Positions 63,041 to 64,000 of a stretch of DNA of 64,000 nt are shown piece after piece; positions within the stretch are counted from its first letter, which is position 1; every line of letters starts with the position of its first letter. The stretch comes from Gymnorhina tibicen (lineage: Eukaryota; Chordata; Aves; Passeriformes; Artamidae). Location: positions 2,804,009 through 2,868,008 of the forward strand of contig VXAZ01000289.1 in the NCBI GenBank assembly GCA_013399875.1, written 5' to 3'. Position numbers and translations under genes: made by a program. The notes below the pieces were generated by a model. The model had not been told where the DNA came from. It did no database searches and saw only the letters and a list, made by a program, of their open reading frames with translations.

Positions 63041-63356
63041 AAGGAGATTAAAAGATCAGGAACTTGAGTAAAGTACAAGTTTAAGAAAGAGGAATCTCCG
63101 CTCCAGCATATCTCTTTGCTTGGTGGATAAATGTGTGGTGCGACACGGAGCAGCCTGGTAACTGATGGACTCGAGGTCATTCAAGGAGTTAAATCTAATA
63201 TTTGCACCTCACTGTCAAGGGTTTGGTTAGAGATAGTTGTCCAGGTTTTAATTGCACTGGGACTGACAGAGAGACCATACATCTATTCCAGATTTCCTGC
63301 TTATCCAGAGACACTACAGAGGAATTTGTGGAACTAAGTACGTAGAGTAAGATCAG

Positions 63357-63653
63357 TCAAGGCTTTTTCTTTTTTACTTTCTCTTTTCTTTTCATGTCAT
63401 AAAACACTGAAATGGTTGAAAAACATATGAAAAGCATAATGCAAAGCACACCGTCTAAACTCCCAGTCACTCTGTGAATTTTTTCAGTGGCACTACTCTG
63501 AAATTCAGACATAGCTGTGGTGGAAAGTAGAAATGCATATGCCCGTGCCAGTGAAATTACATATACCCGTTCAGGATGGACAGGTGCCTTTTGATACTGA
63601 TTGCGAAGTCCTGTCAAGGTCTTCCAGCAGGTCTTCTTAAGTGATCTGTTACA
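63357..63653 (-). other. Open frame beside the CpG island, doubtful gene
   Basis: On the minus strand a frame is open from 63653 to a TGA near 63357, about 98 codons. An acceptor-like TTTTTATCTTTTTAG ends at about 63663, just upstream. The first ATG is internal (63512), leaving 51 residues; a longer product would need an upstream exon, but the frame carries a stop between the acceptor-like site and 63653. The peptide has one hydrophobic segment ('GVLCIMLFICFSTISVFY') followed by a lysine-rich tail ending KKKKP, which would fit a dilysine-type ER retrieval signal. I recognise no family. It may be chance. Confidence 0.2.
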
Positions 63654-63789
63654 TCAACCAGTCTAAAAAGATAAAAACCCAAACCACCACCGCCAAAATC
63701 ACGATTTGCTTAATATCCAGATTAAAAGGTGCAGGGGAAACACAACGAGTGCAGTTGAGAAATGGGGGAGGATCCCGAAGAAGGAAGCT

Positions 63790-64000
63790 GTCCAGCTGGC
63801 TGTGCCCCACGGTCGCGTTGCCGTCACGCCATAAGGTGAGCCCTCCGCAGCTCGCTCCATCCCTTCTGCCGCCGGTGCCCGCTGCCGCACACCACTCCGC
63901 CCGCACGCCTGGGAGAGGCGGCAGCCGGCGCATCCCCGGAGAGTGGCTCCCGCCACCGCGGCCCCCGGGAGCTGCCGCCGCGGCGCCCCCGGCCACGGCC
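63790..64000. promoter_or_regulatory. Edge of a CpG island (probable promoter), cut by window end
   Basis: The last about 200 bases are very G+C-rich and hold about 27 CpG dinucleotides by hand count, against almost none in comparable lengths elsewhere. GCCGCCGCGGCGCC-type words and Sp1-like GGGGGCG/CGCCCCC boxes are present. This marks an unmethylated promoter of a gene lying at or beyond 64000 or reading leftward from here. A good donor match on the plus strand (ATAAG|GTGAGC, 63833-63842) would suit a rightward transcript, but no donor of similar quality was seen on the minus strand. Frames open to the window edge exist on both strands, which is expected in such sequence. Confidence 0.85.

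Noticed and set aside
63649..63996. 115-codon minus-strand frame through the CpG island
   Set aside because: The N-terminal half is a translation of GCC/GGC-rich island DNA (runs of A, G, P) and the hydrophobic end has no family match. Overlapping open frames exist on both strands, as expected in stop-poor G+C-rich sequence.

Overview
The window reads as a piece of a bird nuclear genome, most likely a songbird. The evidence is the repeat content. There are at least five CR1 LINE fragments carrying the typical bird CR1 3' end. There is a SINE whose head is a degenerate tRNA-Ile and whose tail is a CR1 3' end, the architecture described for the zebra finch TguSINE1 family. There is also one solo retroviral LTR. 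The DNA is A+T-rich, contains no bacterial-type gene layout, and shows no reading frame longer than 172 codons.

I found no protein-coding exon that I can name with confidence. Most of the 64 kb looks like intergenic or intronic sequence with low repeat density. The open frames of 60-170 codons scattered over both strands have chance-like composition, and many overlap low-complexity tracts or retroelements.

Layout: 1-6.7 kb is unique sequence with a G+C-rich but CpG-poor patch at 3.27-3.66 kb. A short CR1 tail lies at 6.7 kb and a perfect 15-bp hairpin at 10.37 kb. The tRNA-Ile/CR1 SINE is at 15.06-15.19 kb and a minus-strand solo LTR at about 15.99-16.82 kb, with TATA box, polyadenylation signal and internal hairpins visible. 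A CR1 tail is at 21.1 kb and an (ATTTT)n array at 24.23 kb. The stretch 24.3-39.3 kb is nearly repeat-free. A purine-only tract lies at 39.33 kb and a CR1 tail at 42.6 kb. A broken minus-strand coding remnant with a polyadenylation signal and A-rich tail (probable retrocopy) lies at 46.03-46.8 kb. Two larger minus-strand CR1 copies are at 55.7-56.5 and 57.3-57.75 kb, and a pair of diverged 73-bp duplicate segments 510 bp apart is at 59.06/59.57 kb.

The last 200 bp form the edge of a CpG island that runs off the window. This is the one strong sign of a gene: its promoter and first exon probably lie at or just beyond position 64000, and the direction of transcription cannot be fixed from this edge. 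The coding signals here do not form a pathway; the shared theme is retrotransposition by CR1 and a retrovirus-like element. I saw no convincing undescribed system. The best leads are the unidentified retrocopy at 46 kb, the perfect hairpin at 10.37 kb, and the CpG-island edge.
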